Shown here piece after piece: positions 53,668 to 62,262 of a stretch of DNA of 64,000 nucleotides. Position numbers and translations under genes: made by a program. Where the stretch lies: positions 33,501 to 97,500 of the forward strand of contig NZ_AEDD01000006.1 of assembly GCF_000179615.1 (NCBI RefSeq), read 5' to 3'. Origin of the DNA: Paenibacillus curdlanolyticus YK9 (GTDB lineage: Bacteria; Bacillota; Bacilli; Paenibacillales; Paenibacillaceae). The number at the start of each line of letters is the position of its first letter. Position 1 is the stretch's first letter. The notes under the pieces are model-generated. The model was not told where the DNA came from, did no database searches, and was given only the letters and a program-made list of their open reading frames with translations.

Positions 53668-54276
53668 ATGTCCGGTAAAATTCTAATCCTGACAGGCGAT
53701 GCTGCTGAAGTACTCGAGGTATATTATCCTTATTACCGCATGCTGGAGGAAGGCTACGAAACCGATATTGCTGCACCGCAGCAAAAAATTCTAAACACCG
53801 TCTGTCATGACTTTGTTGATGATTGGGCTACATATACGGAAAAGCCGGCGCATCGCTTGGCTGCGAACATCGCTTTTGCTGATGTTGATCCGTCGCAGTA
53901 CGCTGGCATTATCATTCCTGGCGGCCGCGCGCCGGAATTTATTCGCAACGATGTTGACCTGCCGCGCATTGTTCGGCATTTCCTCGAGGAAGACAAACCG
54001 GTAGGCGTGATCTGCCATGGCGCTCAAGTATTCCTTGCCCTGAAAGACAGCACGCTCTTCCAAGGCCGCACGATCAAAGCCTATAACGCAAGCCGTTACG
54101 AGGTGGAGTCGCTTGGTGCTACATATCCGGAAGAAAACCTGCATGTCGATGGCAATATTATCTCCGGCCATGCATGGCCGGATCTGCCAGGCTTCACGCG
54201 GGAGTTCCTCCGTGCAATTCGCCGCTCCGAAGCAGCCTCGGCGTCAGCCGCTGGCTCCTCTTCATCCATTGGCTAG
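53668..54276 (+). CDS. DJ-1/PfpI family protein
   Basis: 202 residues, SD GAGG upstream. The family nucleophile is C116 in VGVICHGAQVF, and the supporting acidic residue is likely E near residue 14 or in GGRAPEF. Such proteins act as glyoxalases, deglycases, proteases or chaperones, and the exact activity is not predictable. The last 20 residues are Ser/Ala-rich and disordered. Confidence 0.85.
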   Translation: MSGKILILTGDAAEVLEVYYPYYRMLEEGYETDIAAPQQKILNTVCHDFVDDWATYTEKPAHRLAANIAFADVDPSQYAGIIIPGGRAPEFIRNDVDLPRIVRHFLEEDKPVGVICHGAQVFLALKDSTLFQGRTIKAYNASRYEVESLGATYPEENLHVDGNIISGHAWPDLPGFTREFLRAIRRSEAASASAAGSSSSIG

Positions 54277-54297
54277 TCCTAATCGCTAGGTAAAGCA

Positions 54298-54332
54298 AAG
54301 GGAGCAGCGCTCAATTGAGCACTGCTCCCTTC
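54298..54332. terminator. Bidirectional terminator between DJ-1 and cyclophilin genes
   Basis: AAGGGAGCAG-GCTC and the matching GAGC-CTGCTCCCTT around AATT. Confidence 0.85.
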
Positions 54333-54356
54333 TTTCATAGCCAGCTCAGTTCTCGT

Positions 54357-55148
54357 CTAAGAGACCTCAATGACGATCGACTTAATCTTCACAGGCGTAA
54401 CCGGCTTGCTAATCTCGCCTGTTTCGCTCGCTTGAACCTTCACCTTGCTGATCGCATGTACGATATCAAGTCCCTCTGTAATCTTGCCGAATATGGAGTA
54501 GTTCGGATAATTGTTCAACTGCTCGCTATTAGCACCCGTGCATATGAAAAATTGGCTGCCGTTCGTATTCGGGCCTGCATTCGCCATCGCGACGATGCCA
54601 TCCTTATACGTATAGCCATTATTCAGCTCATCCTTGAATGTGTAGCCAGGACCACCGGCACCTGTACCTGTCGGATCGCCCGACTGAATGACGAAGTCTT
54701 CAAGCACGCGGTGGAAAATCACGTTATCATAATAACCGTCCTGCGACAGCGCGACAAAGTTATTCACTGTTAGCGGCGCTTCTTTGGCGAACAATTCAAT
54801 TGTGAATGCGCCGAGTGTCGTTGTCACCTTCGCCTTGTACTTCTTGGACGTATTAATCGTCATCGCTGGCATTTTCGTGTAGCCTTTGCCTACTCGGATG
54901 ATTGAATTTTTCGCATCGTACGTAATCGGCTTGCCGATGGATTCGCTTACAAAACGCAATGGCACATACGTCGTTCCTTTGTACATAAAGGCTCCGTCAC
55001 CTGTCGGTTTTTTCTCGACGCCGTCGAATAGGAACGTAAGCTTTTTAAACTCCACTGTAATTGTTCCTGTCGCCGCATACGCGGTCGCCGCGCAAAGCAG
55101 CACCCCTACAAGCATACCTATGACGAGCCCTTGCAACCGATGTTTCAC
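54357..55148 (-). CDS. Exported cyclophilin-type peptidyl-prolyl isomerase with stalk domain
   Basis: 263 residues if the GTG at 55148 is used, which has GAGGGAG six bases upstream. A signal or anchor (VIGMLVGVLLCAATAYA) is followed by a copper-amine-oxidase-N-like stalk domain (to about residue 90, with YVPLRFVSESIG). The cyclophilin domain begins at VTTTLGAFTIELF and has VIFHRVLEDFVIQSGDPTGTG and NTNGSQFFI, carrying the catalytic Arg and Phe/Gln set. It assists folding of exported proteins outside the membrane. Confidence 0.88.
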   Translation of the reverse strand: MKHRLQGLVIGMLVGVLLCAATAYAATGTITVEFKKLTFLFDGVEKKPTGDGAFMYKGTTYVPLRFVSESIGKPITYDAKNSIIRVGKGYTKMPAMTINTSKKYKAKVTTTLGAFTIELFAKEAPLTVNNFVALSQDGYYDNVIFHRVLEDFVIQSGDPTGTGAGGPGYTFKDELNNGYTYKDGIVAMANAGPNTNGSQFFICTGANSEQLNNYPNYSIFGKITEGLDIVHAISKVKVQASETGEISKPVTPVKIKSIVIEVS

Positions 55149-55371
55149 AACAATCTCCCTCATCTCATCCGTCAACGTTCGCATCATAGGATGCGACCTT
55201 AGTCAGATTCGACAATCACATGAATTGTCCCTGCCAATACAGCGCCTCGCTATAAACTTTTATCATGGGACATTCCGTCCAACGCATACATCATAACGTT
55301 CAAGCCTCGCTACGCACGGAGGACCTGCCGTCCTGCTTGCTGTATATCCAACCAGTATAGGGGGCCATTCA

Positions 55372-55731
55372 TTGCTGCGTACCAAACGAGAAATCATCGT
55401 TGTTGTCATCCCTGCGTTCATCATTCGCGAGTTTATCGCGGTAGACCTTATCGGAAGCACGGCTTTATATTATGGGGTTAAGCTCACGCTCAAGAAGCTG
55501 ATATTCACAGATGCAATCGCCATGATAAGCAGCATCATTATCCCCATTTTATACAAAAAAATTGCCCGGCGCCTATCGGCAAATCCGGACAATCAACTCC
55601 CTCGCGCTCTCGCTGCACGAACAGCTGTGCCGAAGGCTCGCACCGTAGTTCCCGAGCCCTCGCAACGCTCGTATTCGGATTTTGCAACAATCTCGATCGC
55701 GATCCCCCGGCCGCTTAGCCCGCTGGGTTAA
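55372..55731 (+). CDS. Possible small membrane protein
   Basis: 119 residues from a TTG at 55372 with GGGGG upstream. Two hydrophobic segments (IIVVVIPAFIIREFIA and AIAMISSIIIPILYKK) separated by a short loop look membrane-inserted. The second half is basic and may not be real. The end overlaps the IF-3-like gene by 17 bp on the other strand. No family recognised, and the start codon is unusual, so this could be a chance frame. Confidence 0.4.
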   Translation: MLRTKREIIVVVIPAFIIREFIAVDLIGSTALYYGVKLTLKKLIFTDAIAMISSIIIPILYKKIARRLSANPDNQLPRALAARTAVPKARTVVPEPSQRSYSDFATISIAIPRPLSPLG

Positions 55732-56212
55732 TGCGGACAGCCGCTTGCTTGCCGCTCACTTGAACGCCCGTTGCTTTAGAGCCAACTGGCTTCAAATCTG
55801 CCGCCAACCGTTCCAGCAGCTCCTTCGCCGGCACTTGCTCCTGCTTGCCCTTCAATCGGACGACGAGCAGAACCGGGTTGCCAGAAGCCAGCAGTTTCTC
55901 GGCCTGCCGCCGCTTCGTATCGTAATCATGCTCTTCGATACTCGCAGATAATCGCAGCTCCTTCTCTTTGGCAGGCTGCTCCTGCAGGCGCTCCTCCCGC
56001 TTCTGCTGTGTCTGCTCCCGTTTAGCTTCGCCCCGGCTAACCAGCTTACATGGCGGAGGACTGCTCATAAGCGATGTGCATACAAGATCAGCCTTCAATC
56101 GTTTAGCCATCGCCAATGCTTCATCCCGCGCAACGACTCCTAGCGACTCGCCATCGATGCCGGTCAGCTCGACTTCCTTTGATTTTATCTTTTCGTTCAT
56201 AATTAAACTCAT
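55715..56212 (-). CDS. Translation initiation factor IF-3 paralogue
   Basis: 165 residues with GGGGGA upstream of an ATG. The two-domain IF-3 layout is present: N-terminal MNEKIKSKEVELTGIDGESLGVV, a charged linker, and a C-terminal domain beginning LRLSASIEEHDYDTKRRQAE. Several normally fixed positions differ (CTSLMSSPPPCKLV instead of the usual VAPNAKPPVCR), and it starts with ATG rather than the AUU of infC. It is not near rpmI/rplT, so it is a divergent second copy. Confidence 0.75.
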   Translation of the reverse strand: MSLIMNEKIKSKEVELTGIDGESLGVVARDEALAMAKRLKADLVCTSLMSSPPPCKLVSRGEAKREQTQQKREERLQEQPAKEKELRLSASIEEHDYDTKRRQAEKLLASGNPVLLVVRLKGKQEQVPAKELLERLAADLKPVGSKATGVQVSGKQAAVRINPAG

Positions 56213-56242
56213 TAGGATCCCCCTTCCTTTCCAACAAGCTGC

Positions 56243-57172
56243 CTAAGATGTCGCCGGAAAAATTAAAACCCGATTCGGTGAGCAGCTGGTATCGTCCTGA
56301 ATAACAGCATTCAATCCACGGTGCTTCGGATTATAATATTTTTTACGGTATTGCGTTGCCGTAATCCCCTTCAAAGACTTGAACACGCGGCAAAAATAGT
56401 TTTCATCGGCGAAACCAACCGAAAACGCTACTTCCTTCACTGTCGCATCCTCATAAAGCAATAGATGGCAAGCCCGTTCAATCCGGCGCTGAATAATCAT
56501 CTCCCGCGGTGTGCGCCCCGTATGCCTTGCGAACAATCGGGTAAAATGCTCATGTGTCCACCCCGCCTGCTCCGCCAATCCCTCAACGGTAAAAGGCTCC
56601 TCCAGATGCTCCTCGATATAACGAATCGCCTTCGTAATTTGCGCTGGAATCGCTGCCACTCGTTCAACCGGATATTCGACGTATGCAGCATTCAGCTCTT
56701 CTAGCAACGTCAGCAGCAAAGCGCTTCCACGCTGCTGCATGCGAGTCGGATGCGCATATGCGATGTTCATTAATTGCGTCATGAGGCTCGCAAGCCACTC
56801 ATCTCCGAGCGGAATGCAGGATGGGCCTTCATGCCTTAAAATCGGCAACAGGTCTTCTTCCCTTATATCCTCTACTTCATCATAGCCAAAATGGACGAAC
56901 AGATGCCGGGACTGCTGTGCGGCATCATACCGATACTCATGCCACTCTCCTGGCCTTGTAATGATGAAGCAGGGCTCCGTGAGTGAATAGGTGCGGCCTT
57001 CAACCATATAGACGCTTCCTGTGCCAGTAGGGAAATAAAGCAGCTCATAGTCGCAAATCCGTCTTGGCTTTAAGCCAGTACCGGCTTTCATCAGCATATC
57101 GCCAGCAATATGTATATTCGGCAGCATCGGCGCCGATTGTTCCTGTTGTTCGTTTTGGGTTAATGGCTGCAT
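56243..57172 (-). CDS. AraC family transcriptional regulator
   Basis: 309 residues from the ATG at 57172 (GAGGAA upstream at 11 bases); the ATG at 57205 overlaps its own purine run. An N-terminal cupin-like sensor (YELLYFPTGTGSVYMVEGR and the PGEWHEYRY strand) is joined to two helix-turn-helix motifs near the C-terminus (TVEGLAEQAGWTHEHFTRLF and VAFSVGFADENYFCRVFKSL). It probably responds to a sugar or similar small ligand. Targets unknown. Confidence 0.88.
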   Translation of the reverse strand: MQPLTQNEQQEQSAPMLPNIHIAGDMLMKAGTGLKPRRICDYELLYFPTGTGSVYMVEGRTYSLTEPCFIITRPGEWHEYRYDAAQQSRHLFVHFGYDEVEDIREEDLLPILRHEGPSCIPLGDEWLASLMTQLMNIAYAHPTRMQQRGSALLLTLLEELNAAYVEYPVERVAAIPAQITKAIRYIEEHLEEPFTVEGLAEQAGWTHEHFTRLFARHTGRTPREMIIQRRIERACHLLLYEDATVKEVAFSVGFADENYFCRVFKSLKGITATQYRKKYYNPKHRGLNAVIQDDTSCSPNRVLIFPATS

Positions 57173-57374
57173 GTCGACACAGGTTCCTCGCCTCAATTCC
57201 TTCATCCCCTCTACAATAGCACTTAGACGATCTCTTGCTTACCGCATCTTGATTCCTCTATTAGCCGTTTTTCGTGCATTATAGCCCATTATTACGCATA
57301 AACGCCTATTTCACAATGGATAAGAAAGATAAATAACTGGACGAATTTGATATGGAATATCCTTCATTTCGGCA

Positions 57375-57403
57375 TAAAAAAACCGCTGCCTTCTGGCAAC
57401 GGC
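57375..57403 (-). terminator. Terminator of the 39-residue membrane peptide gene
   Basis: GCCGTTGCC and GGCAGCGGT around AGAA, then a run of seven T residues on the minus strand. Confidence 0.85.
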
Positions 57404-57408
57404 TGCTC

Positions 57409-57528
57409 TTAATGATCCGATTCGTCCCATTTACGGGAGTATGCTTTCTTCGTCACCCACAACGTAACCCAAGTAATTGCAATCAAAATAATGACAGCGG
57501 ATACCCAAACGCCAGCCGGTACGCCCAT
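57409..57528 (-). CDS. 39-residue single-span membrane protein
   Basis: A complete small gene: AAGGGGG nine bases before the ATG, 39 codons, TAA, and a strong terminator starting six bases later. The product is short, with a Gly/Pro start (MGVPAGVW), one membrane helix (VSAVIILIAITWVTLWV) and a charged tail (KKAYSRKWDESDH). No other support for function. The genes on both sides are unrelated in type. Confidence 0.75.
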   Translation of the reverse strand: MGVPAGVWVSAVIILIAITWVTLWVTKKAYSRKWDESDH

Positions 57529-57681
57529 TGTACTTATCCCCCTTTCTCAAATGTACACGGTTTCTCTTATGTACGATCATACCTCACCCCAGTTGGTTGT
57601 GCAACGATAAGCAAGAGCAATACAGCGGTAAAATAAAGCCCGCATGCCCCAAGACGGGATCATGCAGGCTGCTTATTACCA

Positions 57682-58650
57682 TTAACCTCCGACAAGTTCC
57701 GCCTCGTAAAATGTGCTTGAGATTGCGTACCCCAGCTGATCGCATAGCGCCAGTAACCGATTTAAATTCTCTCTTGCCTCATCATATGCTTTTGCCTCTC
57801 GTTGCTTCCAAACTCGTTCACTTAACTCCCCCAGCATTGTTGCTTGCTCCGCTAGCCGAGCAAATGCCGGGCCCATTATTTCCGACGCTTTCAAGTAATG
57901 CTCCAGCGAAGAGGCGGCAAACGCTATCGAGCGCGGAAAATCTTTATTGCTCATGATGAAAGCTATGGCCGCGCTGCTGGTCTTTTCCATTGCATCGTAC
58001 TTGCGGAATGCTTCGTGAGCGCCTAGCGCCTTCAGCAGCAATACCTCGCGTTTATTATCATGCTGAGCTTTCGGCACGCTAGCGTCCCTCAGCATATTTG
58101 CATGGAACGCCCTTACGACACGCCCTGTGTTCTCTACTCTCTCCAAATGCTTCCCAAGTTGAATAAAGTTCCATTCTTGGCCCCGGACCATCGTTGAATC
58201 CGCCAATCCATTAAACAGCGATGTCCATTCACGCACCCGCTGGTAGAACAAATAGGGCGATTGCAGCATCATTTGGCTTACCGTTTGCTCCTTCAACCAC
58301 AGGTATAGCGCATTGATCACTTCCCACAGCTCGCTTGGCAGCAGTTGGCGCAAGCCACGCACGTTATTACGAGCTTGTTGGATGCAAGAAAAGATCGAAT
58401 TCGGATTAGAACGCTCAAAGGTCATAAAATGAAGCACCTTCAGTTCATTCACACTCGTATTGCTAGCCCTGAATCGTTCGATATCCCCAACAGCCGATAC
58501 AAGCCGCTCCCACATATATTCCCGTTCATGCTGCGACCCGAATTGCTCTTGGCGAGCATGATAGTTTACATCAATCAACCGTGCATGATTTTCAGCTCGC
58601 TCCACATATCGGCCGATCCAAAAAAGCATCTCTGCATAACGATTCATCAT
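57682..58650 (-). CDS. Alpha-E domain protein (DUF403)
   Basis: 322 residues, SD AGGTGA. The N-terminal MLFWIGRYVERAENHARLIDV and the repeated helices (GLADSTMVRGQEWNFIQLGKHLERVENTGR) are the alpha-E domain pattern. These proteins occur with a circularly permuted ATP-grasp protein and often a transglutaminase. The ATP-grasp partner is 28 bp upstream. No transglutaminase gene is in this window. Function not established. Confidence 0.88.
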   Translation of the reverse strand: MMNRYAEMLFWIGRYVERAENHARLIDVNYHARQEQFGSQHEREYMWERLVSAVGDIERFRASNTSVNELKVLHFMTFERSNPNSIFSCIQQARNNVRGLRQLLPSELWEVINALYLWLKEQTVSQMMLQSPYLFYQRVREWTSLFNGLADSTMVRGQEWNFIQLGKHLERVENTGRVVRAFHANMLRDASVPKAQHDNKREVLLLKALGAHEAFRKYDAMEKTSSAAIAFIMSNKDFPRSIAFAASSLEHYLKASEIMGPAFARLAEQATMLGELSERVWKQREAKAYDEARENLNRLLALCDQLGYAISSTFYEAELVGG

Positions 58651-58678
58651 CAGCTATCACCTCATCGCGTAATCACGT

Positions 58679-60145
58679 CTATACAACCCACGTATCCTTC
58701 GTGCCCCCGCCTTGCGACGAATTCACGATCAGCGATCCCTCTTGTAAAGCAACTCGAGTCAGCCCTCCGGGGACAACATAGGAATCAGCGGCTCCGGTAA
58801 ACACGAAAGCTCGCAAATCGATATGCCTCGGTGCAATGTGCCCATCCGTAAGGGAAGGGCTGCACGACAGCTTCATCGTCGGCTGTGCAATATAACGCTC
58901 CGGATATTGCGTAATCAGATCTGCGAACCTCTGAAGCTCTTCCTCAGTGGCAGATGGACCTATGAGCATACCATAGCCGCCTGACAACGAGCGCTCCTTT
59001 ACGACCATTTCAGATAGCTTGCTCAATACATATTCCCTCTCATATGGCCTAGACAAAATATAAGTTGGAACATTATGCAGCAATGGTTCCTCATTCAAAT
59101 AATAACGGATCATATCCGGAACATACGCATAAATCGCTTTGTCGTCTGCCACACCTGTACCAGGTGCATTGGCAAGCGCCACATTGCCGGCCAAATATGC
59201 ATCGATTAAACCTGGTATGCCTAGAACGGAGTCCGCTCGAAATACAGTTGGATCCAGAAACTCATCATCCACTCTCCGATAAATCACATCAACTTGTCTC
59301 AGCCCTCGCATTGTCCTCATGTAAACCTTACGGTCGATTACCGTTAGATCCCTGCTCTCAACGAGCTCGATGCCCATCTCCTGAGCTAGGAAGGTATGGT
59401 CGTAATAAGCTGCGTTATAAATCCCCGGCGTCAGCAGTACAACCAAAGGCTCAGACTTACCATTCGGATCCAGACTGCACAGGCTTCTTCGTAGCTCCCC
59501 TAAGCCTCGATCAATATCTCGAACTCGATTGTTATAAAATAACTCAGAGAACAAGGTACTCATGAGCAAACGGTTCTTATACACATAAGAGAGTCCCGAA
59601 GGCGTGCGCAGATTATCCTCTAGCACATAAAACTTCCCTGTTTCGCTGCGTATAATATCAATGCCAGCAAGCGGAATATAGGAATGGCCCGGCACATGCA
59701 TGCCAACCATCGCCTTCAAAAAGTATGGGTTGTTCACTACAATTTCCCGCGGAACAAGACCGTCCTTCATTATATTTTGGTCGTGATAGCAATCTGCTAT
59801 GAAGAGGTTCAGCGCTTTAACCCTTTGCTTTAAACCTGCCTCTAGCTGCTGCCACTCCTGACCTGTAATAATACGCGGAATCAGATCGAATGGGATTGTC
59901 CGTTCCAAGGAGGCATCCTCATCGCTAGAGCCATTTAGAGTAAACGTAATTCCCTGTCTCATCATTTGCGATTGCACCGCTTCATACTTTCGATTCAATT
60001 CTTCCAAGCTCATCATGGCCAATTGCTTCATAACAGCTGCGTAAGGTGTCCGTACTTTCCCGCCCTGACCAAACATCTCATCGTAAAATGCCGGACAGCT
60101 ATAATTAGCAAACAAGTGTTTGTGTTGAATCATTGGCATGGCCAT
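58679..60145 (-). CDS. Circularly permuted ATP-grasp protein (DUF404/DUF407)
   Basis: 488 residues from the ATG at 60145, eight bases after GGGAGGG. The family pattern is present: YDEMFGQGGKVRTPYAAV, a central FYVLEDNLRTPSGLSYV, VIYRRVDDEFLDP and the C-terminal IAPRHIDLRAFVFTG. Such enzymes resemble glutathionylspermidine synthase in fold and are thought to form peptide-like bonds. They are nearly always next to an alpha-E protein, as here. Confidence 0.9.
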   Translation of the reverse strand: MAMPMIQHKHLFANYSCPAFYDEMFGQGGKVRTPYAAVMKQLAMMSLEELNRKYEAVQSQMMRQGITFTLNGSSDEDASLERTIPFDLIPRIITGQEWQQLEAGLKQRVKALNLFIADCYHDQNIMKDGLVPREIVVNNPYFLKAMVGMHVPGHSYIPLAGIDIIRSETGKFYVLEDNLRTPSGLSYVYKNRLLMSTLFSELFYNNRVRDIDRGLGELRRSLCSLDPNGKSEPLVVLLTPGIYNAAYYDHTFLAQEMGIELVESRDLTVIDRKVYMRTMRGLRQVDVIYRRVDDEFLDPTVFRADSVLGIPGLIDAYLAGNVALANAPGTGVADDKAIYAYVPDMIRYYLNEEPLLHNVPTYILSRPYEREYVLSKLSEMVVKERSLSGGYGMLIGPSATEEELQRFADLITQYPERYIAQPTMKLSCSPSLTDGHIAPRHIDLRAFVFTGAADSYVVPGGLTRVALQEGSLIVNSSQGGGTKDTWVV

Positions 60146-60619
60146 GACTGTTACCCTCCCATTCGTCTTATCAGTCACCTGGATGAGACGTCACTTTTTA
60201 TTACATTTAATCAATATGATTAGTATAAAAGAAGGGTACTATTGCTGTATGTCGAAACATAGACGCGATTCACGGAAATTTTATGACAAATCATTAACAA
60301 ATAGATCGTTTTACGATCTTTAACGTAACCAATACTTCCATGATAAGTTAACAATCGCATCATTCCTAATTGTGCTTTCACCTTTATGGCACCGTATATC
60401 ACTTCAACTTATCCACATACGATTTGCACTAACCTATATCACTAACATTTATTTTTAAACATTCTGCTTTATTCTTGCTTTTCTTGCACACAACCCGTCG
60501 TCATTGTCGTGAATATTCTACTTTCCTGGCGAATGAAACAGCACCAATTCCATATGTGGATTATTGTCGAAAGCTACTCACAAATACAATGTTAACATCC
60601 TGTTAACAAATCAAATAAA
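60146..60619. other. Gene-free AT-rich region between the ATP-grasp gene and the tRNA array
   Basis: No coding frame with a ribosome binding site and no RNA gene found. It must hold the promoter of the ATP-grasp gene. No 5S rRNA is present here. Confidence 0.6.
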
Positions 60620-60656
60620 CAAAAAAAGAGCTCCCGTTAAAGGAACTCTTTTTTTG
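60620..60656 (-). terminator. Terminator of the rRNA-tRNA transcription unit
   Basis: AAAAAAAGAG...CTCTTTTTTT stem, with flanking ATCAAATAAAC/GTTTATTTGAT extending it to over 20 bp. Confidence 0.85.
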
Positions 60657-60703
60657 TTTATTTGATCAAATGAGTTAACAACTCATTCGAGATTAGATGA
60701 ATA

Positions 60704-60780
60704 TGGTCGGGATGACACGATTCGAACATGCGACCCCCTGGTCCCAAACCAGGTGCTCTACCAAGCTGAGCTACATCCCG
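60704..60780 (-). tRNA. tRNA-Pro (anticodon TGG)
   Basis: Full cloverleaf, loop with TGG. Encodes CCA. Last of the fifteen. Confidence 0.96.
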
Positions 60781-60798
60781 ATATTCAATTTGTGAAAA

Positions 60799-60875
60799 TG
60801 GCGTGCCCTGAGAGATTCGAACTCCCGACCTTTTGATTCGTAGTCAAACGCTCTATCCAGCTGAGCTAAGGGCAC
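60799..60875 (-). tRNA. tRNA-Arg (anticodon ACG)
   Basis: Cloverleaf with anticodon ACG, whose first base is normally deaminated to inosine. Encodes CCA. Confidence 0.96.
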
Positions 60876-60881
60876 TAATTA

Positions 60882-60956
60882 TGGAGCGGAAGACGGGAAT
60901 CGAACCCGCGACCCTCGCCTTGGCAAGGCGATGCTCTACCGCTGAGCCACTTCCGC
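60882..60956 (-). tRNA. tRNA-Gly (anticodon GCC)
   Basis: Cloverleaf, anticodon GCC in a CTTGCCAAG stem-loop. Encodes CCA. Confidence 0.96.
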
Positions 60957-60959
60957 AGA

Positions 60960-61046
60960 TGGTGCGGTCAAGAGGACTTGAACCTCCACGGCTGTTACAC
61001 CACTAGAACCTGAATCTAGCGCGTCTGCCAATTCCGCCATGACCGC
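60960..61046 (-). tRNA. tRNA-Leu (anticodon CAG)
   Basis: Class II tRNA with a long variable arm, anticodon CAG. Encodes CCA. Confidence 0.96.
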
Positions 61047-61055
61047 GAAATAATA

Positions 61056-61141
61056 TGGTGCGGTTGAGAGGACTCGAACCTCCACGAGCGTACGCCCACT
61101 ACCCCCTCAAGATAGCGTGTCTGCCATTCCACCACAACCGC
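61056..61141 (-). tRNA. tRNA-Leu (anticodon GAG)
   Basis: Class II tRNA with a long variable arm, anticodon GAG. Encodes CCA. Confidence 0.96.
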
Positions 61142-61156
61142 ATATGAAATTAAAAG

Positions 61157-61229
61157 TGAGCCATGTAGGACTCGAACCTACGACACCCTGATTAAAAGTC
61201 AGGTGCTCTACCAACTGAGCTAATGGCTC
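61157..61229 (-). tRNA. tRNA-Lys (anticodon TTT)
   Basis: Cloverleaf with anticodon TTT. The 3' CCA is not encoded (the DNA reads CTT after the discriminator), so it must be added. Confidence 0.95.
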
Positions 61230-61234
61230 ATGAA

Positions 61235-61309
61235 TGGCTGGGGATCTAGGGATCGAACCTAGGAATGACGGAGTCAAAGTCCGTTGCCTTACCGCTTGGC
61301 TAATCCCCA
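61235..61309 (-). tRNA. tRNA-Gln (anticodon TTG)
   Basis: Cloverleaf, anticodon TTG. Encodes CCA. Confidence 0.96.
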
Positions 61310-61323
61310 ACGAAAGCAAACTA

Positions 61324-61400
61324 TGGGGCGATCGAGGGGAATTGAACCCCCGAATGTCGGAATCACAATCCGATGCGTTAACCACTTCGCCACGACCGCC
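61324..61400 (-). tRNA. tRNA-His (anticodon GTG)
   Basis: Cloverleaf with the extra 5' G of histidine tRNAs. Anticodon GTG. Encodes CCA. Confidence 0.96.
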
Positions 61401-61452
61401 ATGTGAGGTCAATGCTTATGTTTCGTGGCTGTAAAGCCGGTTAAGGTTATAA

Positions 61453-61529
61453 TGGCGGAGCCGACGGGATTCGAACCCGCGGTCTCCTGCGTGACAGGCA
61501 GGCATGTTAGGCCTCTACACCACGGCTCC
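61453..61529 (-). tRNA. tRNA-Asp (anticodon GTC)
   Basis: Cloverleaf, anticodon GTC. Encodes CCA. Confidence 0.96.
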
Positions 61530-61564
61530 ACATTATAAGTTCGGAAAAGATATCCGATGGGTAA

Positions 61565-61645
<81 letters not shown>

Positions 61646-61660
61646 TCAGTATAAAATTAA

Positions 61661-61736
61661 TGGTGGAGGCTGACGGGATCGAACCGCCGACCCTCTGCTT
61701 GTAAGGCAGATGCTCTCCCAGCTGAGCTAAGCCTCC
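61661..61736 (-). tRNA. tRNA-Val (anticodon TAC)
   Basis: Cloverleaf, anticodon TAC. Encodes CCA. Confidence 0.96.
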
Positions 61737-61740
61737 AAAA

Positions 61741-61815
61741 TGGTGACCCGTAGGGGATTCGAACCCCTGTTACCTCCGTGAAAGGGAGGTGTCTTAACCC
61801 CTTGACCAACGGGCC
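61741..61815 (-). tRNA. tRNA-Glu (anticodon TTC)
   Basis: Cloverleaf, anticodon TTC. Encodes CCA. Confidence 0.96.
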
Positions 61816-61857
61816 AATCTTCTAACAATCGTTTCGATCTTTTAAGGTAAGATCGAA

Positions 61858-61945
61858 CGGAGAGAGAGGGATTCGAACCCTCGCACCACTTGCGCAGTCT
61901 AACCCCTTAGCAGAGGGTCCCCTTGAGCCACTTGGGTATCTCTCC
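61858..61945 (-). tRNA. tRNA-Ser (anticodon GCT)
   Basis: Class II tRNA with a long variable arm, anticodon GCT. The 3' CCA is not encoded. Confidence 0.94.
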
Positions 61946-61946
61946 A

Positions 61947-62022
61947 TGGCTCCCCGAACAGGACTCGAACCTGTGACAACTCGATTAACAGTCGAGTGCT
62001 CTACCAACTGAGCTATCAGGGA
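61947..62022 (-). tRNA. tRNA-Asn (anticodon GTT)
   Basis: Cloverleaf, anticodon GTT. Encodes CCA. Confidence 0.96.
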
Positions 62023-62027
62023 ATGAA

Positions 62028-62103
62028 TGGTGGAGCCAAGCGGGATCGAACCGCTGACCTCCTGCTTGCAAGGCAGGCGCTCTCCCAGCTGAGCTATGGC
62101 CCC
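62028..62103 (-). tRNA. tRNA-Ala (anticodon TGC)
   Basis: Cloverleaf, anticodon TGC. First tRNA after the 23S gene, about 160 bp from its end. Encodes CCA. Confidence 0.96.
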
Positions 62104-62262
62104 AATCAATTTCTTACTTACGGTGTAATGCTAATTACACCTTGAAAACTGGATGCGAATGATGAATCCTTAGCTTAGTCTTGCTCACGAAGTTTGCTTC
62201 TCATACAAGAAGCAAAGCGTATGCTCACGAAGTTGCGATTTTGGCATTCGCCAAAACGCTTA

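Noticed and set aside
57352..57636. 94-codon plus-strand frame
   Set aside because: It runs through the terminator and antisense to the 39-residue membrane peptide gene, with no family resemblance.
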